Source: Strongylocentrotus droebachiensis
Taxonomy: Eukaryota; Echinodermata; Echinoidea; Camarodonta; Strongylocentrotidae
Reading direction: 5' to 3'
DNA length: 64,000 bases
Assembly: GCA_035222895.1 (NCBI GenBank)
Contig: JAVYIG010000113.1
Coordinates: 771,501-835,500, forward strand
In this document: one piece after another, positions 1 through 25,391 of the stretch
Layout: every line of letters starts with the position of its first letter
Numbering within the stretch: position 1 is the first letter of the stretch
Notes under the pieces: model-generated
Told to the model about the DNA's origin: nothing
Database searches by the model: none
The model's input: the letters and a program-made list of their open reading frames with translations, nothing else
Translations under genes and position numbers: made by a program

Positions 1-1068
1 ATTTCCCAGAAACCTAAAATGTTATTCCTCTATTTTCTTCTCTCTGATCTCAATTATCTTGACTAGGGAAATAACTTCAAGAATACCACTTATTGAAGTG
101 ATATCCCTAGTCAAGATAAGGTGGTATAAAACTACTTTTAAAAATGGTGAAAAAACAGCAAAGAAAAAAAAGGCACCTTAGGACTTTCTTGCCCAAATTT
201 CAAGTTCAAGAAAAACATGCAGTTGTTACAAATGAACTACATCAAAATAGTGATTTCCTTTTACTGCAAATGATTGCATGTTATATATTATATAATGCTG
301 AAGCTTTACGTTGATCAAAGGAAGTTTGGTGCTGAAACAGGAAAAGGAATTTCTTTCTAATGTAGCAGTTTATAACACACAGAAAAAATATATTCTAATC
401 AGATAAATTTGAGGTTCATTTAAAACTAGAATAATATATTATGAGCTAATTAATATAGAATGAAATGATGGGTACATATTTTCTAATTCTAAATCTGATA
501 AGCTAAAGTCAGACATGATTGTAAAGAGTATACTAAAAACAAAAGTAGCTCTTCCAAAATTCGATCAAAACATCTTGAGTGGGTCATGTATTGAGTATAC
601 AAGCTATGTACATGTATATCAGGGGCAGGTTAAATTTTTTGTAAAAAAAAAGGGGTGTGGGATGGGGCACAATCTTACATTTTATTTCTTGTGGCTTTCA
701 GGTTTAAAATTTGAAAGGAGGCACAATTTTGTCTTCATACTGTTAAGGTATGCCACTTTATATTTTTTCAAAGGGCGTCATGGGCAGGTTGTGCCCCCGC
801 ACTACAAAACAACAAGCCCCTGATGTACACTGAAGTTCATAAAGTCATGATTGAGTAAACGTAAACTGAAGTAACATAGATATATATATATATATTCTAG
901 GATGAACAAACAACAAATGAGAATTTTTTTTATGCACAACATCAACAAAATTTCAGTTACCTTCGTCAGTGCTGTCTAGATCATTAACAAACTTGAGTGC
1001 ATTGGAAACAAGCACTGCAGAAATGGTGTAAACATGCAGTCAAAATGTGTTAGGTGAAAGCACAATTA
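1..1068. other. Non-coding AT-rich stretch
   Basis: No convincing exon on either strand. The open frame at 515-823 has no splice signals and low-complexity composition. An imperfect hairpin lies at about 50-115, where CTTGACTAGGGA is mirrored by TCCCTAGTCAAG. A short TA run lies near 880-895. Confidence 0.5.
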
Positions 1069-1400
1069 GGGCCGGTATTCAATTCCATAATTATGTTAGA
1101 AGTATTAGTATTTTAGTCGTTTTTCAGCTTAGGTAAAATACTTATGCTAGAGCCAACTTTGGTATTGAATTGAAGCTTTTGGTTAAGTATTTTACCTTAT
1201 AAGTTAAATTAGACACCTCTCTAGCTGAGTTAGGCTGACTATTTTGAAGGCCGGCTTGTTCAGCAGGCCTGTGACATCACAATGGTTATCAGTAAGTCAG
1301 CTTATTTCGATGTGAGCACGAGTTGAGACATTTTACTTAGCCAAGCCAAATGCAAAAAGGAAAAATTGACTTAATCCACGAATTGAGTTGAATATGGCCC
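1069..1400. mobile_element. MITE with GGCC(G/A)TATTCAA termini
   Basis: The left end reads GGGCCGGTATTCAATTC. The right end, reverse-complemented, reads GGGCCATATTCAACTCAATTC, so the two form an imperfect terminal inverted repeat enclosing about 330 bp without coding capacity. This is the form of a non-autonomous DNA transposon. The superfamily was not determined and no clear target-site duplication was seen. Confidence 0.5.
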
Positions 1401-1644
1401 AAGAAACATAAAATATGAATGCAGCTAAAAACATTTATGCTATTAATAACATGCATTTCTATATAATGTAAGCATTTGCTGTTCTTTTTGCAGCAATCTT
1501 TCAGACAGTAGCATTTTTGTTTTGGTCTTTGGATCAATGGTGACAAATAAAATAAAATATTTTAATGTGTTTCATATCTACAGGAAAAAAACACACATAT
1601 TTTTTCCCCCATTTTGCTTTAAAACAAGGGAAACGCTCTCGGCG

Positions 1645-2710
1645 GTCTCGCCTGCATAACGCAATTCAATATGATAAACCAGAACGTCAATGACGTACAT
1701 TGTAGTGCTCATCCGCATCTCGCAACAACAAATATCGTGGTACACTTTTGAACTGGTCAAAAAATAAAAATGTGATGCCCTGGAAGGGACATAATTTCAT
1801 TTCATTTGCATAAAGTACCATAAATAATCAATGGAGCAAAATCTCAAAATTCTGTGTAGAAGTTTAGTGTTCCAAATTTAGCTCTACCAGATAAGGCAAA
1901 CCAAATCAAAATCGGTCAAGAAATGAGGGAGAAGAAGCAATTTTTGTTATTTTTGGAATAAATTTGCATAAATTACCATAATTAATTAATGGAGAACAAT
2001 TTCAAAATTCGGTGTAGACGTTTAGTGTACCAAAGTTAGCTCTACCAGATAAAGCAAACCAAATCAAAATCGGTCGAGAAATGAAGGAGAAGAAGCATTT
2101 TTTGTGATTTCAAATAAATTTGCATAAATTAGCATAGATAATGAATTTCACGATTCTGTGTACAAGTTTTAAATCCCCTTCCTAGCCCCATCATATGAAA
2201 CAATCAGAATCAAAATCGGTTGAAAAATAACGAAGCATTTTGAAAATCTTGATGATGATGCCACAACATAGTCCAAGTCTGTTGACCTGAAATGACCTTT
2301 GACCTTGACTTTGTGATCTGAAATTCTACTCACATGATTGGGGATACTTGATTACCCTATAGTCCAAGTTTCATTGACTCAGAACTTATACTTTAAAAAT
2401 TATATCAAAAATTCAAAAACTTAACCTTAGGTTAAGTTTTCGATGATGATGCTACAACATAGTCCAAGTCTGTTGACCTGAAATGACCTTTGACCTTGAC
2501 TTTGTGATCTGAAATTCTACTCACATGATTGGGGATACTTGATTACCCTATAATCCAAGTTTCATTGACTAAGAACCTATACTTTAAAAATTATATCAAA
2601 AATTCAAAAACTTAACCTTAGGTTAAGTTTTTGATGTTGACGCCGTCGCCGTCGCCGCCGTCACCGGAAAAGCGGCGCCTATGTCTCGCTTTTTGCTACG
2701 CAGGCGAGAC
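1645..2710. mobile_element. Non-autonomous DNA transposon built of internal tandem repeats
   Basis: The ends are inverted copies of GTCTCGCCTGC (left at 1645, right ending GCAGGCGAGAC at 2710). Inside are two different tandem series. The first is a unit of about 150-170 bp at roughly 1790-2240, with shared phrases such as AGCTCTACCAGATAA and AATCAAAATCGGT. The second is a near-exact duplication of about 190 bp at roughly 2245-2440 and 2441-2635. A GC-rich GCCGTCGCCGTC patch lies just inside the right end. There is no transposase frame, so this is a non-autonomous element; its family is not assigned. Confidence 0.55.
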
Positions 2711-5038
2711 AATAAAAACTACACTAAATGCCATATTGCCAATGATGTGCAAGGGATCAAATATCTCAAACTAGAACATACGACCTATGCTGCAAATAAA
2801 TGAATAAATGCAGGAAAAAACACAGCAGATACTGTAACTGTCATAAACACTGGAAACATTTCATTAGACAAACTAATTCACAACTAATTCACACTTAAAT
2901 ATTGCCAGTAAAGCATACATGGGTCTCAATGCATAAGAGGCAATTTGCAAAACAGAAACCCCTAAATTAATGGGCACAGTTTAAAAACAAAAATCTTAAA
3001 CTACACACCTACTTCACATCTAAACATTGCAAAGAAAACATGATTGTCATGTGTCTCAATGTATGGGAAGGTAGTCTGCAACAGAATCCCCTGAAAATTA
3101 GGGCAAGTTTCAAACTAAAGAAAAAGATCTTCGAAAAATGAATGCTTGCACAATGCTTACCAAGTAGACAATGCACAGTACATAGCGGGAATTTATGTTT
3201 GCCATGGCGACAATGAAAGCATTCACAAAAGAAAGAAAATTATGCATGAAAAAGTGTGATCCTAACGGTATAGATGAAAGAACTTGGTGTTGTGAAAGAA
3301 AACTCTAAGGTAGCACGTTTCGTTCATTTTCTGTGACCATTATGTCTGCTTGAAGTTGACTGACGAATCAAAGGTGCTGTCGACAAACTGATGGATAGCC
3401 TGAAAACATTATGCCTCTGGCACCTTTGGTGGCGGATCAAGGCATGAACAGGATTCATTAACACAATAATGGAGGGTTGGGGTTCAATTTTATGATGGGT
3501 GAGAAAAAACTCTAGGTATATGAAAGAAATCAGAGATAATATTCTATTTATGAATAACAAACTGCTATATTAGGGCCAAGTTGGTGCAAGATGTAGTATG
3601 TTTAGAGCGCAAAGACGAGAGCTAGGGTCTGTGTAAAAATGTTATTCTTAGGAATCGTACGAGAACACCATTTTAATCTAGTGACATCAATGACACAGTT
3701 GGCATTGAAGACCTTAAAGTTCTTTCTTCACTTTGAACCCCCCCCTCCCCCCTACAAAAAATATCCCCCAGTAAATAAATAAAGAAAGAAAATAAAGAAA
3801 ATAAATAAGATAATTTTTAGCAACAATATCTCTAATACCTAAGAAGAAGCAGAGTTTGTATAATATTTTTAACCATTAAATTCCTGACATGGTTTGAAAA
3901 CTGCTGCAGCAAAATTTATGGACCTCAGTGCTCTATTGAATGGAATATAGTTCAATGGAATAACTGCCTCTTAATAAGAACTAATATCAGTTTCCTGTTA
4001 AAATTTGGAGAAGACGCTTGAAAACACATGAAATTTAAAACAATAATGATAGCTATACGATTCAGTGACTCAGAATCAAATCCAACTAACGTATGCTACA
4101 TTTATATAATTCAATTTGCATAAAAGGACATTGCTAAGAGAGAGATTTTGTTGCATTCAGGAGGTTTAATTGAAGAGATGCAAGTGTAATGAATTTTGGG
4201 GGAAAATTCCCCTAGGGCATGATTTGGATACAAAATAAAAACAGTACAAAATCTGTCCCTTTGTTGGGCCTTTTAAGTATCCACTAGTAATGTGTTTGAC
4301 TGCTCCCATTTAACAAGTAATGCATTTTCAACCCTTTGTCTTTACCAAGTTTTCATCCTGTGAAATCATTTGCAAGGCATTTAATAAAAATTCTTTCTAC
4401 AAACTCTTTTCCCCCCTTTATACTGTAGTTTTCCTTAAAATCGTACATAACAATTTCCAACCAATTATGCAAACATCGCAAATTTCCCCTTTCAACAAGT
4501 TTTCCTTTGAAATAATTTACAGAGCATTCAAATCCCATTGAACTATACATGAATCGACCTTTCCTCCCTTTTCACCGGTTTCCTTTTAATTTATTTGCCA
4601 AGCATTTAAAATCCATTTTACAAAAACACACGTCTCTTTTCACCAGTCTTCTTTGAAAATCACACAAACAGCTTTCAAATCCTATTTGACAAACATTGCA
4701 ATTTTCCCACTTTTCACCAATTCATCTTTAAAAACATTTGCTGAGCATTTAAATCCCATTTTACAACAATGCATTTTTTCCTCCCTCCCTCCCTGTTTAT
4801 GAAAGTATTATCTATTTATGGCCTTTTGAAAGGAAAAAAAAAAGGTGCCACCTCGGCTTGTTGGGTTAGACATGGGAGGGGCCTGATCTAGAAGCAGCTA
4901 ACTGCTTCTAGACCGCCAATGCATTAATCATTTCATTTTGTGCCAACTACCCACAGCAAGAGTGCATGTGACAAAAACAAAACCAAAACAAGGCCGGCCT
5001 TAATTGGCCCGAAGAAGAAACTGGTGCAGGAAGCCTAC
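2711..5038. other. Non-coding region downstream of MORN1
   Basis: Mostly AT-rich sequence without coding structure. One weak candidate minus-strand terminal exon lies at 3340-3399. The 4300-4780 stretch repeats phrases such as CATTTAAATCCCATTTTACA and TTTTCACCA at irregular intervals, which suggests an old degenerate tandem repeat. Confidence 0.4.
3340..3399 (-). CDS. Possible short terminal exon (weak)
   Basis: A minus-strand AATGTTTTCAG acceptor precedes 19 codons beginning AIHQFVDSTFDSS and ending in TAA. If it belongs to MORN1 it would follow the Ser/Pro-rich exon at 5039-5188. That exon ends in phase 1, whereas this frame needs phase 0, so the junction does not fit. No family similarity is recognised. 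Listed only as a candidate. Confidence 0.15.
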   Translation of the reverse strand, partial: AIHQFVDSTFDSSVNFKQT

Positions 5039-5188
5039 CTATACCGGGTGTTTGTGTCTCGCGATATACACTAGGCGAAGGAGACGCAGCCAAGGGGACT
5101 CTGCCGCTCGGCGTGCGAGAGGCAGAGCGGCCCTGGGCGCCGGGCGAGGGAGAGACTAAAGATTGCTTGCCACTAGGCGTGGGTGAAG
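5039..5188 (-). CDS. MORN1: Candidate Ser/Pro-rich 3' exon of MORN1
   Basis: A good minus-strand acceptor (TTTTTCTCAG before 5188) and donor (ATAG|GTAGGC at 5039) bound 150 nt that are open in one frame. The peptide is rich in Ser, Pro and Arg (for example SPTPSGKQSLVSPSPGAQ). Both ends are phase 1, which matches the phase-1 end of MORN1 exon 10 at 10375, so exon 10 could splice directly here and skip the TAA-bearing exon at 6664-6828. GC content and CpG density are much higher than in the flanks. The link to MORN1 is inferred from phase and strand only. Confidence 0.45.
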
Positions 5189-6464
5189 CTGAGAAAAAGG
5201 TCAAAGGTCAAACGTTGGTGAGGTCTATCAGAAAACTACTTGATTGAAACACAGAGAACACTGGTGCTATACAAAAGTTCAGGTCCATAGGCTGGTTCAC
5301 ATATGCGTCAAAATCAAATGTCTACTTCTTCTACCATGGCTACTTTTCACCACACAAAAGCCTTGTTGATGCTTTCCCTGACATATCAACATATAATAAG
5401 CAAATGTTCATTTTTCTTACTCAAATGAGTAATCAGGTGATTGAATAATTACAAATAAAATCATCATCATTGGTGGAACAGCCATGGAAAATTCAAACAC
5501 ATATGTGAACCAGTCTAGTCTACAAGATCAAAGAAAACAGTATGAAAGCACTGTTGAAGAAAAGAAACTGAAGCATCATAATCGAGATACCTTCCCACTA
5601 CTATACCATTGCCCACGTCAATAAGTAATTGAAATAGAAATAAATGAGTGCAGGCATATACCAAATAGTACTGCAAATGCTTTGGTCGCTAGTAACTGCA
5701 GGGAAACCTGTATACTAAGACCACTCAAGGGAGCCAAGAAAAGTGGTCTTTAAATACAGATTCTTTCAGTACATATTTAAATGACAAACTATTTCAAAGT
5801 GAAACAAAAAATGTGGACTTTATAGACAGGTGGTCTTTCTATACAGGTGGTTATTAAACCAGATTTGACTGTAGCAATTATGGTTATAAGAAATAGATCG
5901 AGTTGCACTAATCTATTACCTATTGAGGTATGAAATGTTAGAGCACAAAGTTGCAAAAAAATGATTCAACCATCTAAAAGTTTACATTACTACATCGCCA
6001 TATATCTCATACTTGTCAGCATTAAAATAAAAAATCCTTGTGCGTATTTGATTTTATCGAAAAATATCTACAGAAAATGCACTGGGATAAATTTATGAGA
6101 GCGTCTTTAAGCTTGGTTTAACAAAACAAAAAATAATAACCTGTATTACAAGTCTGTTTAATAAAAGTTAATTAATAACTTCCATCCTAATCTTACAGTG
6201 TATGAACAACTAGAAGGAGGATTTTAGAAATCAGAACACCAAAACAATTAATGAGTCTGGAAATGAAGGACTAAAAGAGATATTCTAAAAGTCGGATATA
6301 GTTTGAAACCCAATCACCAAGTCAAATCGATAGCTGTGTTATTCGTGCCTCTGAAACCCCCACACCAAATTTCTCAAAACAAACCAAAAAGAAAGAAAGA
6401 CAGACCGATGATATGAAACATACCCATGATGTTAATTAGTCCATAAATCAGAGGTGGAATTATA
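5189..6464. other. Non-coding stretch with a decayed MITE
   Basis: No exon seen. About 5705-5875 resembles the small CAGT-ended MITE at 60363-60449 (shared ACCTGT, GACCGCTCAAGGGA-like and GTGGTCTTT phrases, ending in GACTGTA). It is probably a diverged copy interrupted by extra sequence. Confidence 0.4.
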
Positions 6465-6596
6465 CCTCAGTCACACCGCCGAACTGAATCCTCATCGACT
6501 CCAAACCAACATATTTTTTGCCGTTTGGCGTAAGAGAATTCCTTGTTGAGTCTGTTGTAGGTCTGGTGATCGATGGTCTTGCCGGTGTGACTTAGG
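6465..6596. mobile_element. 132-bp MITE, CCTCAGTCACACCG termini
   Basis: The left end CCTCAGTCACACCG and the right end CGGTGTGACTTAGG are near-perfect inverted repeats flanked by TA on both sides. The 15319-15463 element ends similarly (GGTCACAAA), which suggests a family of very small TA-targeting elements. Confidence 0.6.
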
Positions 6597-6663
6597 TATT
6601 TAAGTGAGTTATAGAATGTTCTGAAATAGAATTTGTTAGATGACGTGCAAGGTTTGATTAAGT

Positions 6664-20764
<14,101 letters not shown>

Positions 20765-20779
20765 CGTCAAAAGTGATTC

Positions 20780-20900
20780 GCATGTCTTAAGAAAGCAGTT
20801 TTCTGATTGGATGAAATATAGGCCAATTAGTTAGTAATGACCAATGAAATGAGTTGTAATGTTTTGGCTCACTATACCTTGACAACAACAGTATACCACC
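20780..20900 (-). promoter_or_regulatory. Probable MORN1 promoter region
   Basis: Immediately upstream of the start codon on the minus strand lies CCAATC at 20810-20805. Further CCAAT motifs in the opposite orientation lie at about 20822 and 20842. No TATA box is clear. This is inferred from position and motif only. Confidence 0.4.
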
Positions 20901-21001
20901 TGTTGAAATTAACTACCCACCCACCGTACTTGCGATGGAACTTCTCCCTGACTAGTCTCTTTTAACCAAACGAACCGATAAAGAGGCCTATTGACGCAGG
21001 C

Positions 21002-21135
21002 GGGACGCGTCTTATTTTTTCGTACCACGGCGAGCCCGGATTCCTGTTTTATCATGAATATTCATTAGCAGGGCCGGGGAAAGTCTCGATTCTCTTGAAT
21101 ATTCATGTATGATCGAGGTATGCGCAGCATCGAAT
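21002..21135 (+). repeat. Interspersed repeat, copy A of an inverted pair
   Basis: Contains TCTTATTTTTTCGTACCACG, TTTATCATGAATATTCATTA and GGGGAAAGTCTCGATTCTCTT. A near-identical copy lies in reverse orientation at about 27655-27785. The short GCAGGCGGGAC at the outer edge is itself inverted between the copies. Confidence 0.8.
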
Positions 21136-23541
21136 ATCGTGTGTAACAAGTACGTTGGATTAATGGCAGGCCTATAATATGACATAGAAAAGCAATGTCA
21201 TGGTCATTTAGATAATACAGTCATAAATGCTGTGTTTAATTACTAGTAAATGCCAAAATGTCAGTACCGGTAGACAAGATATATAGCATATATTTCAAGT
21301 AAGAGTCTTGATAGGCAATTTGTGAGTAGCCTAGGCCTACTTTTCTGAGATTAATGGGAGTCTAGTTCTTTTCATGAATTGGTAAATAATCAGTTCTAGG
21401 TTTGCTTTTTAAATATTACAAGCAGAGGTTGCATTATGGTATTGAATATGTGAAACAGTATTATAAACTGTATAAAATAGATAACAAGAATAGGCCTACA
21501 TACAGACATTTATCAAAAATAAAATACTTGTGTATTGCACTTAAATTATTTCTATGATCTATGCTCACTTAACTGCATAAGGAAGAAAAGGAAGAAAGAA
21601 AAATGGGATTAGAAAGAAGAATAACAAAGTTAAAAAGTAAAATATATATAAATAATAAATGAATGGAAGAAATAAAGAATACGGAATAGATACCAAGGAA
21701 GAAAGAAATAAATTGCAAGAAAATTGAAATGAAAAGAAGACAAAAGAAAAAGGGAAAGGAGCAAGATAATATTGATACCATATCTTCAATCTTGTTTTCT
21801 TTTATCTTTTATCTTTTATCTTGCCTCTTGTTTTTGTTTAGGCCTAGTTACCATTTTTTCCTTTCCTTTCTCTTTTTCTCTTAAAAGTTCTCTTTCGTTT
21901 CTTTCTAAAATAATGAGGGAAGGGGGGGGGGTGGGGGACTCTATGATAATTCATCATTTGAAGGTTTACAATGTGCAGTCCATGAGTTATATGCACCCAC
22001 TGAAGAAAATCCATGTATAGGGTTGCTGCATGCAGGAACCCCAGCACCCACAGATTCCACGCATGATGAGACAAACTCGAGAGAAAACTACACATTCTTT
22101 CACATACATTGAAGAAAAAAAAGAAGAAAACAAAATCCAAGATCGGTTGAACTCTTTTTGACCCCTCCCCAGGACGTCGATCAATTACCTGCATGTATGT
22201 GCCCCCCCCCCAAACTCTGGCTACGGCCCTGGCGATAATTACCCACTATTCAAATCTGACAGGTGCCCCTTTTTCCTGCAACAAATGCCCCTTTAACTTC
22301 ATAATAAGTGCCACTGTTCCATTTTCATAAGTGCCCCTTGTGATATCTGATAAAAGCCCTTTCATTTTTTTTACTTTGACACGCGTCCCCTTAAACTTTC
22401 TAACAAGTGCCCTTTTACCTTTTGATATGTGCCCCTTTCCCTGTTTAATAGGAGCCCCAACCCCAACCCTTTCTCATAAATGCCCCTTTGACACATGCCC
22501 CCTTTTCCTTTTTTTATAATTCCCCTTTTCTCTCTTTCTCTGTCTTTCGAAAACTATCTTCTGCAAGGTTTGTTCTCTTGACTGAGCAACCTGTTGCAAT
22601 TCCTTTCTGTCTCACTTTCAGTCGTACTTGTTGCCACTCATTTGCATTCACTCGTTATCAACTACCATCAACCATTCCATATTCACTCCATTACTGTCCA
22701 CATTTCAATTTCATTCTCTTCACTCTCCCTTTTTGCAGCCTTTCCAGGAGCTTTGCTAGAAGTAGAACATTTTTAATGTAGAGGCCAGAGAAACCGGAAA
22801 GTATGTTAATCATTTTATTCAAATATCTAACTTGAAAAAAAGGAAAGTGAAACATTGTTTAATTACAATATATTGACATAATTTTGTTAAAGAAAAAATT
22901 TGAATTTAACACTGGAAATTTGTAATTGGTTTGCCAGCCCCCCCCCCCCCAAAAAAAAAAAAACACTCAAAACACAACAGTGGTACCAGGGTTTTTGTTA
23001 GGAGGCCCATGTACTGTATAATTTTTATTCCTAAGAATAGTTTTCTCTTTTTTATTAATTTGACATTGGCATACCGTAAATTTCACCAGGAACCCCCCCC
23101 CTCCCCCACATTAACAATCGACACTGCCATTACTTCTACCAACAGTAATGCTATAATTCAAAATGTCACTTTCTAAATCCTTCTAATATAAACATATACT
23201 CATATTTGTACAGAGGATAAGATAAGAGGATAGCAAGCCCCCCCCCCCCCCCCCCCCCCCACTCCCTGTTTTCTTTGGTTGGGAAGCATCAAAACATGAT
23301 TCTATGAAAGCTACCAGTTTGAATACGAAAGGCAATGAGGATTAGCAGTTTCCATATTTAATGCATTTAGAGTGTTGTCTTTCAAACCTTCTTACATACA
23401 ATACTTGAAGTAGCAATAATTTCATAATCTACAAAACTTCCCATACAGAAGTCCATAGAGGTAAATGAATTTTAACATGTATAATTATAATCAAAATATC
23501 ATTGATTAATTCAATCTTTGATATAGACTGATAGACCTTTA
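21136..23541. other. Intergenic region, repeat-rich
   Basis: No exon recognised. Purine-rich tracts lie at about 21580-21770. The sequence at about 22215-22231 reads like the end of a DNA transposon (CTCTGGCTACGGCCCTG), but its partner end was not found. C runs occur at 22201, 22937, 23093 and 23240. Confidence 0.4.
22255..22520. repeat. Degenerate AAGTGCCCCTTTT minisatellite (short copy)
   Basis: Irregular repeats of about 25-30 bp around the core GTGCCCCTTT, the same core that fills the transposon at 25392-26752. It may be a truncated relative of that element. Confidence 0.65.
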
Positions 23542-23589
23542 TCAATCAAATTTGAAGGAGAATCTTTCTGCCCAGTCCTCAGTTTCATC
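23542..23589 (-). CDS. Alternative terminal exon (…FKFD stop)
   Basis: Acceptor CATCTTATAG is followed by DETEDWAERFSFKFD and TGA. Phase 0, so it can join directly to the 24570-24427 exon. It lies downstream of the other stop-bearing exon at 23861-23790, which suggests alternative 3' ends. Confidence 0.5.
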   Translation of the reverse strand, partial: DETEDWAERFSFKFD

Positions 23590-25089
23590 CTATAAGATGG
23601 TAGTTGACATTGTTAGAATTTTAATGTTTATTCGTTGAGGATTAGTTATCTTTAATTATTTGAAAGTCGACAAGATGATAAACTTCATTAGCTTTATTGA
23701 ATGTAGTATTCTACAAACATATAATACAAATAACAAATAAATATCATGTAAATATTCCAGTTTAAACCCATCTCTATTGTCCTCTTTCATTATATGAGGG
23801 TGGCATCTTTAAGACGTAGTCTCGTGTAGATATCTTCTGCATCCATCACTAAAGTTGTAGCCTAGTTTTCAGAAAAAAACATAACCCAAGTCTGTTGAAT
23901 GGAAAAATGAAATAAGATATAAAAAAAATCAACAATGACTAATAACATACACCCTGATACCTGCTCAGAAAAAGGAAGGACTGAAATTCACTTGGGGTTC
24001 TAGTGGGCAAACCTAAACTATTTTTTGTACAAGACTAGTTTAAATACTGACCGCATCTTAAATTATTACTGATGATCCCATTAAGACGATAGGCCTGCTG
24101 GAGCTCGGATCAGACAAGGTATGAAATAAGTAATACAATGTAATACAACTCGTGCTCATACCGGTAATTGAATAATACTTGGTTAAGTATGGGACATAAA
24201 ATGACCAAACAACTTTGACTAGAGAATGTACTGGAAATAATGCTACTGAAACATACGTAATGTAGACTTATATTTCATCTATATTGACATTTAATTTTTA
24301 ATCTAAATTACAATTGTGATATTAAGTCAATTATTCTTTTACAAGTCAACTGACAATGAAAAATATCTGTTTCAGATCTATAATTTTCTCCATGACATTT
24401 GTTCCACAAAAATTTATTGGGGGTACCTTCATGTATATTAGCACACTTGCTCGTATGAAGTGTAGTAGGCCCGCATCTCTAGATATGATCCCGTCAACAT
24501 CTGTTCTTTGTTCCTCTCCTGAGTTTGCAAACCAGAATGCCTTCATCATCCACTGTAGAGAGGCATCATCCTACATGAGAGAAAACAAAGTAGGTACATG
24601 TACTTCAATTAAAAACTGATACTGATGGATACATATCAACCATAATACATCCTATAAACAGACTTTTATCAATCTTATTTTGTGTTCTTCTTCATCTTCA
24701 TTGCTCAAGAAGTGAAAGTACCCCTTACAAAAAAAAATAATGAGGGGTCCTGTGTATACCCTACATGTAGTGCTTACAATGTGCATTTGATATGGCTCTT
24801 CTAAACACAGGACCTCCTGTAAATAAGGACAAATTTTCCTTTGTAAACATAGAAAGAAAAGACATAAATATTTGTATACTAGGTGCAGAACTAGAATAAA
24901 ATATACCCTCCACTATATATGCTTGCAATGTCAACTTAGTTCCATTTCCTTTTTGAGTGAATTAATAGGTGGTCGTTTAATATGTGTGTGCTAAATAACC
25001 TGATAACTGTACCTGCATGGGACTTTCTGCTTCATCTTGCAAATATAAGAGATGTTGTAATGTCCTCCTTCCAGCTCTTCAGTTTCAAT
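23542..25089 (-). CDS. Unidentified protein gene, 3' exons
   Basis: Minus-strand exons with good splice sites are 24816-24778, 24570-24427 and 23861-23790 (ending in TAA), plus an alternative end at 23589-23542 (ending in TGA). All their junctions are phase 0. A further likely exon is 25089-25013, but its phase does not match the next. The reconstructed tail contains HIDDASLQWMMKAFWFANSG, then DVDGIISRDAGLLHFIRASV. I do not recognise the family. The 5' end is not located and may lie in or beyond the transposon-rich 25.4-27.6 kb region. Codon-like composition and splice-site quality support a real gene; a function is not claimed. Confidence 0.55.
23627..23632 (-). terminator. Possible poly(A) signal AATAAA
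   Basis: Minus-strand AATAAA about 160 nt after the TAA of the 23861-23790 exon and upstream of the acceptor of the second terminal exon. It fits use of two alternative transcript ends. Confidence 0.35.
23790..23861 (-). CDS. Terminal exon of the unidentified gene (…KDATLI stop)
   Basis: Acceptor TTCTGAAAACTAG, then ATTLVMDAEDIYTRLRLKDA and a TAA after four more residues. Phase 0 with the 24570-24427 exon. Confidence 0.5.
   Translation of the reverse strand, partial: ATTLVMDAEDIYTRLRLKDATLI
24427..24570 (-). CDS. Internal exon of the unidentified gene
   Basis: Acceptor TTTTCTCTCATGTAG and donor ATGAAG|GTACCC enclose exactly 48 codons, beginning DDASLQWMMKAFWFANSGEE and ending FIRASVLIYMK. 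Phase 0 at both ends. This is the best-supported exon of the gene. Confidence 0.65.
24778..24816 (-). CDS. Small internal exon of the unidentified gene
   Basis: Acceptor CTTATTTACAG and donor CACATT|GTAAGC enclose 13 codons, EVLCLEEPYQMHI, phase 0 at both ends and in register with the next exon. Confidence 0.45.
25013..25089 (-). CDS. Probable exon of the unidentified gene
   Basis: A pyrimidine-rich acceptor (TTCTTTTTGTTCCAAAAG) and donor TGCAG|GTACAG bound an open frame, IETEELEGGHYNISYICKMK and six more residues. It ends in phase 2, which does not fit the phase-0 start of 24816-24778, so an exon is missing or this one belongs elsewhere. Confidence 0.35.
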
Positions 25090-25391
25090 CTTTTGGAACA
25101 AAAAGAAGAAGAAAACCAATACGACAATCAAGGCATCCCTTTCTCCTTAACAAAATAAAATAGATCTAGCATAATTCAAATTAATAGATATTTTTATGTC
25201 ATGGTTGGCCTTAATTTTAATATGGTGTGGAAATCAACATTCCTATTTAATGAACCACAGTACAAAGTAAAACTAAATGGAAGATTTAACTTGTGCATCA
25301 AACAGTGGTTTCTATGGCCTTTGAACACGAAGCAGTACTAAGTAGAATTAGTTTATTATAACAAGAAGAGGTGGACTACATACCATATAAG

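Noticed and set aside
6465-6596. Possible MORN1 exon on the minus strand
   Set aside because: The segment has near-perfect terminal inverted repeats and TA flanks, so it is a MITE.
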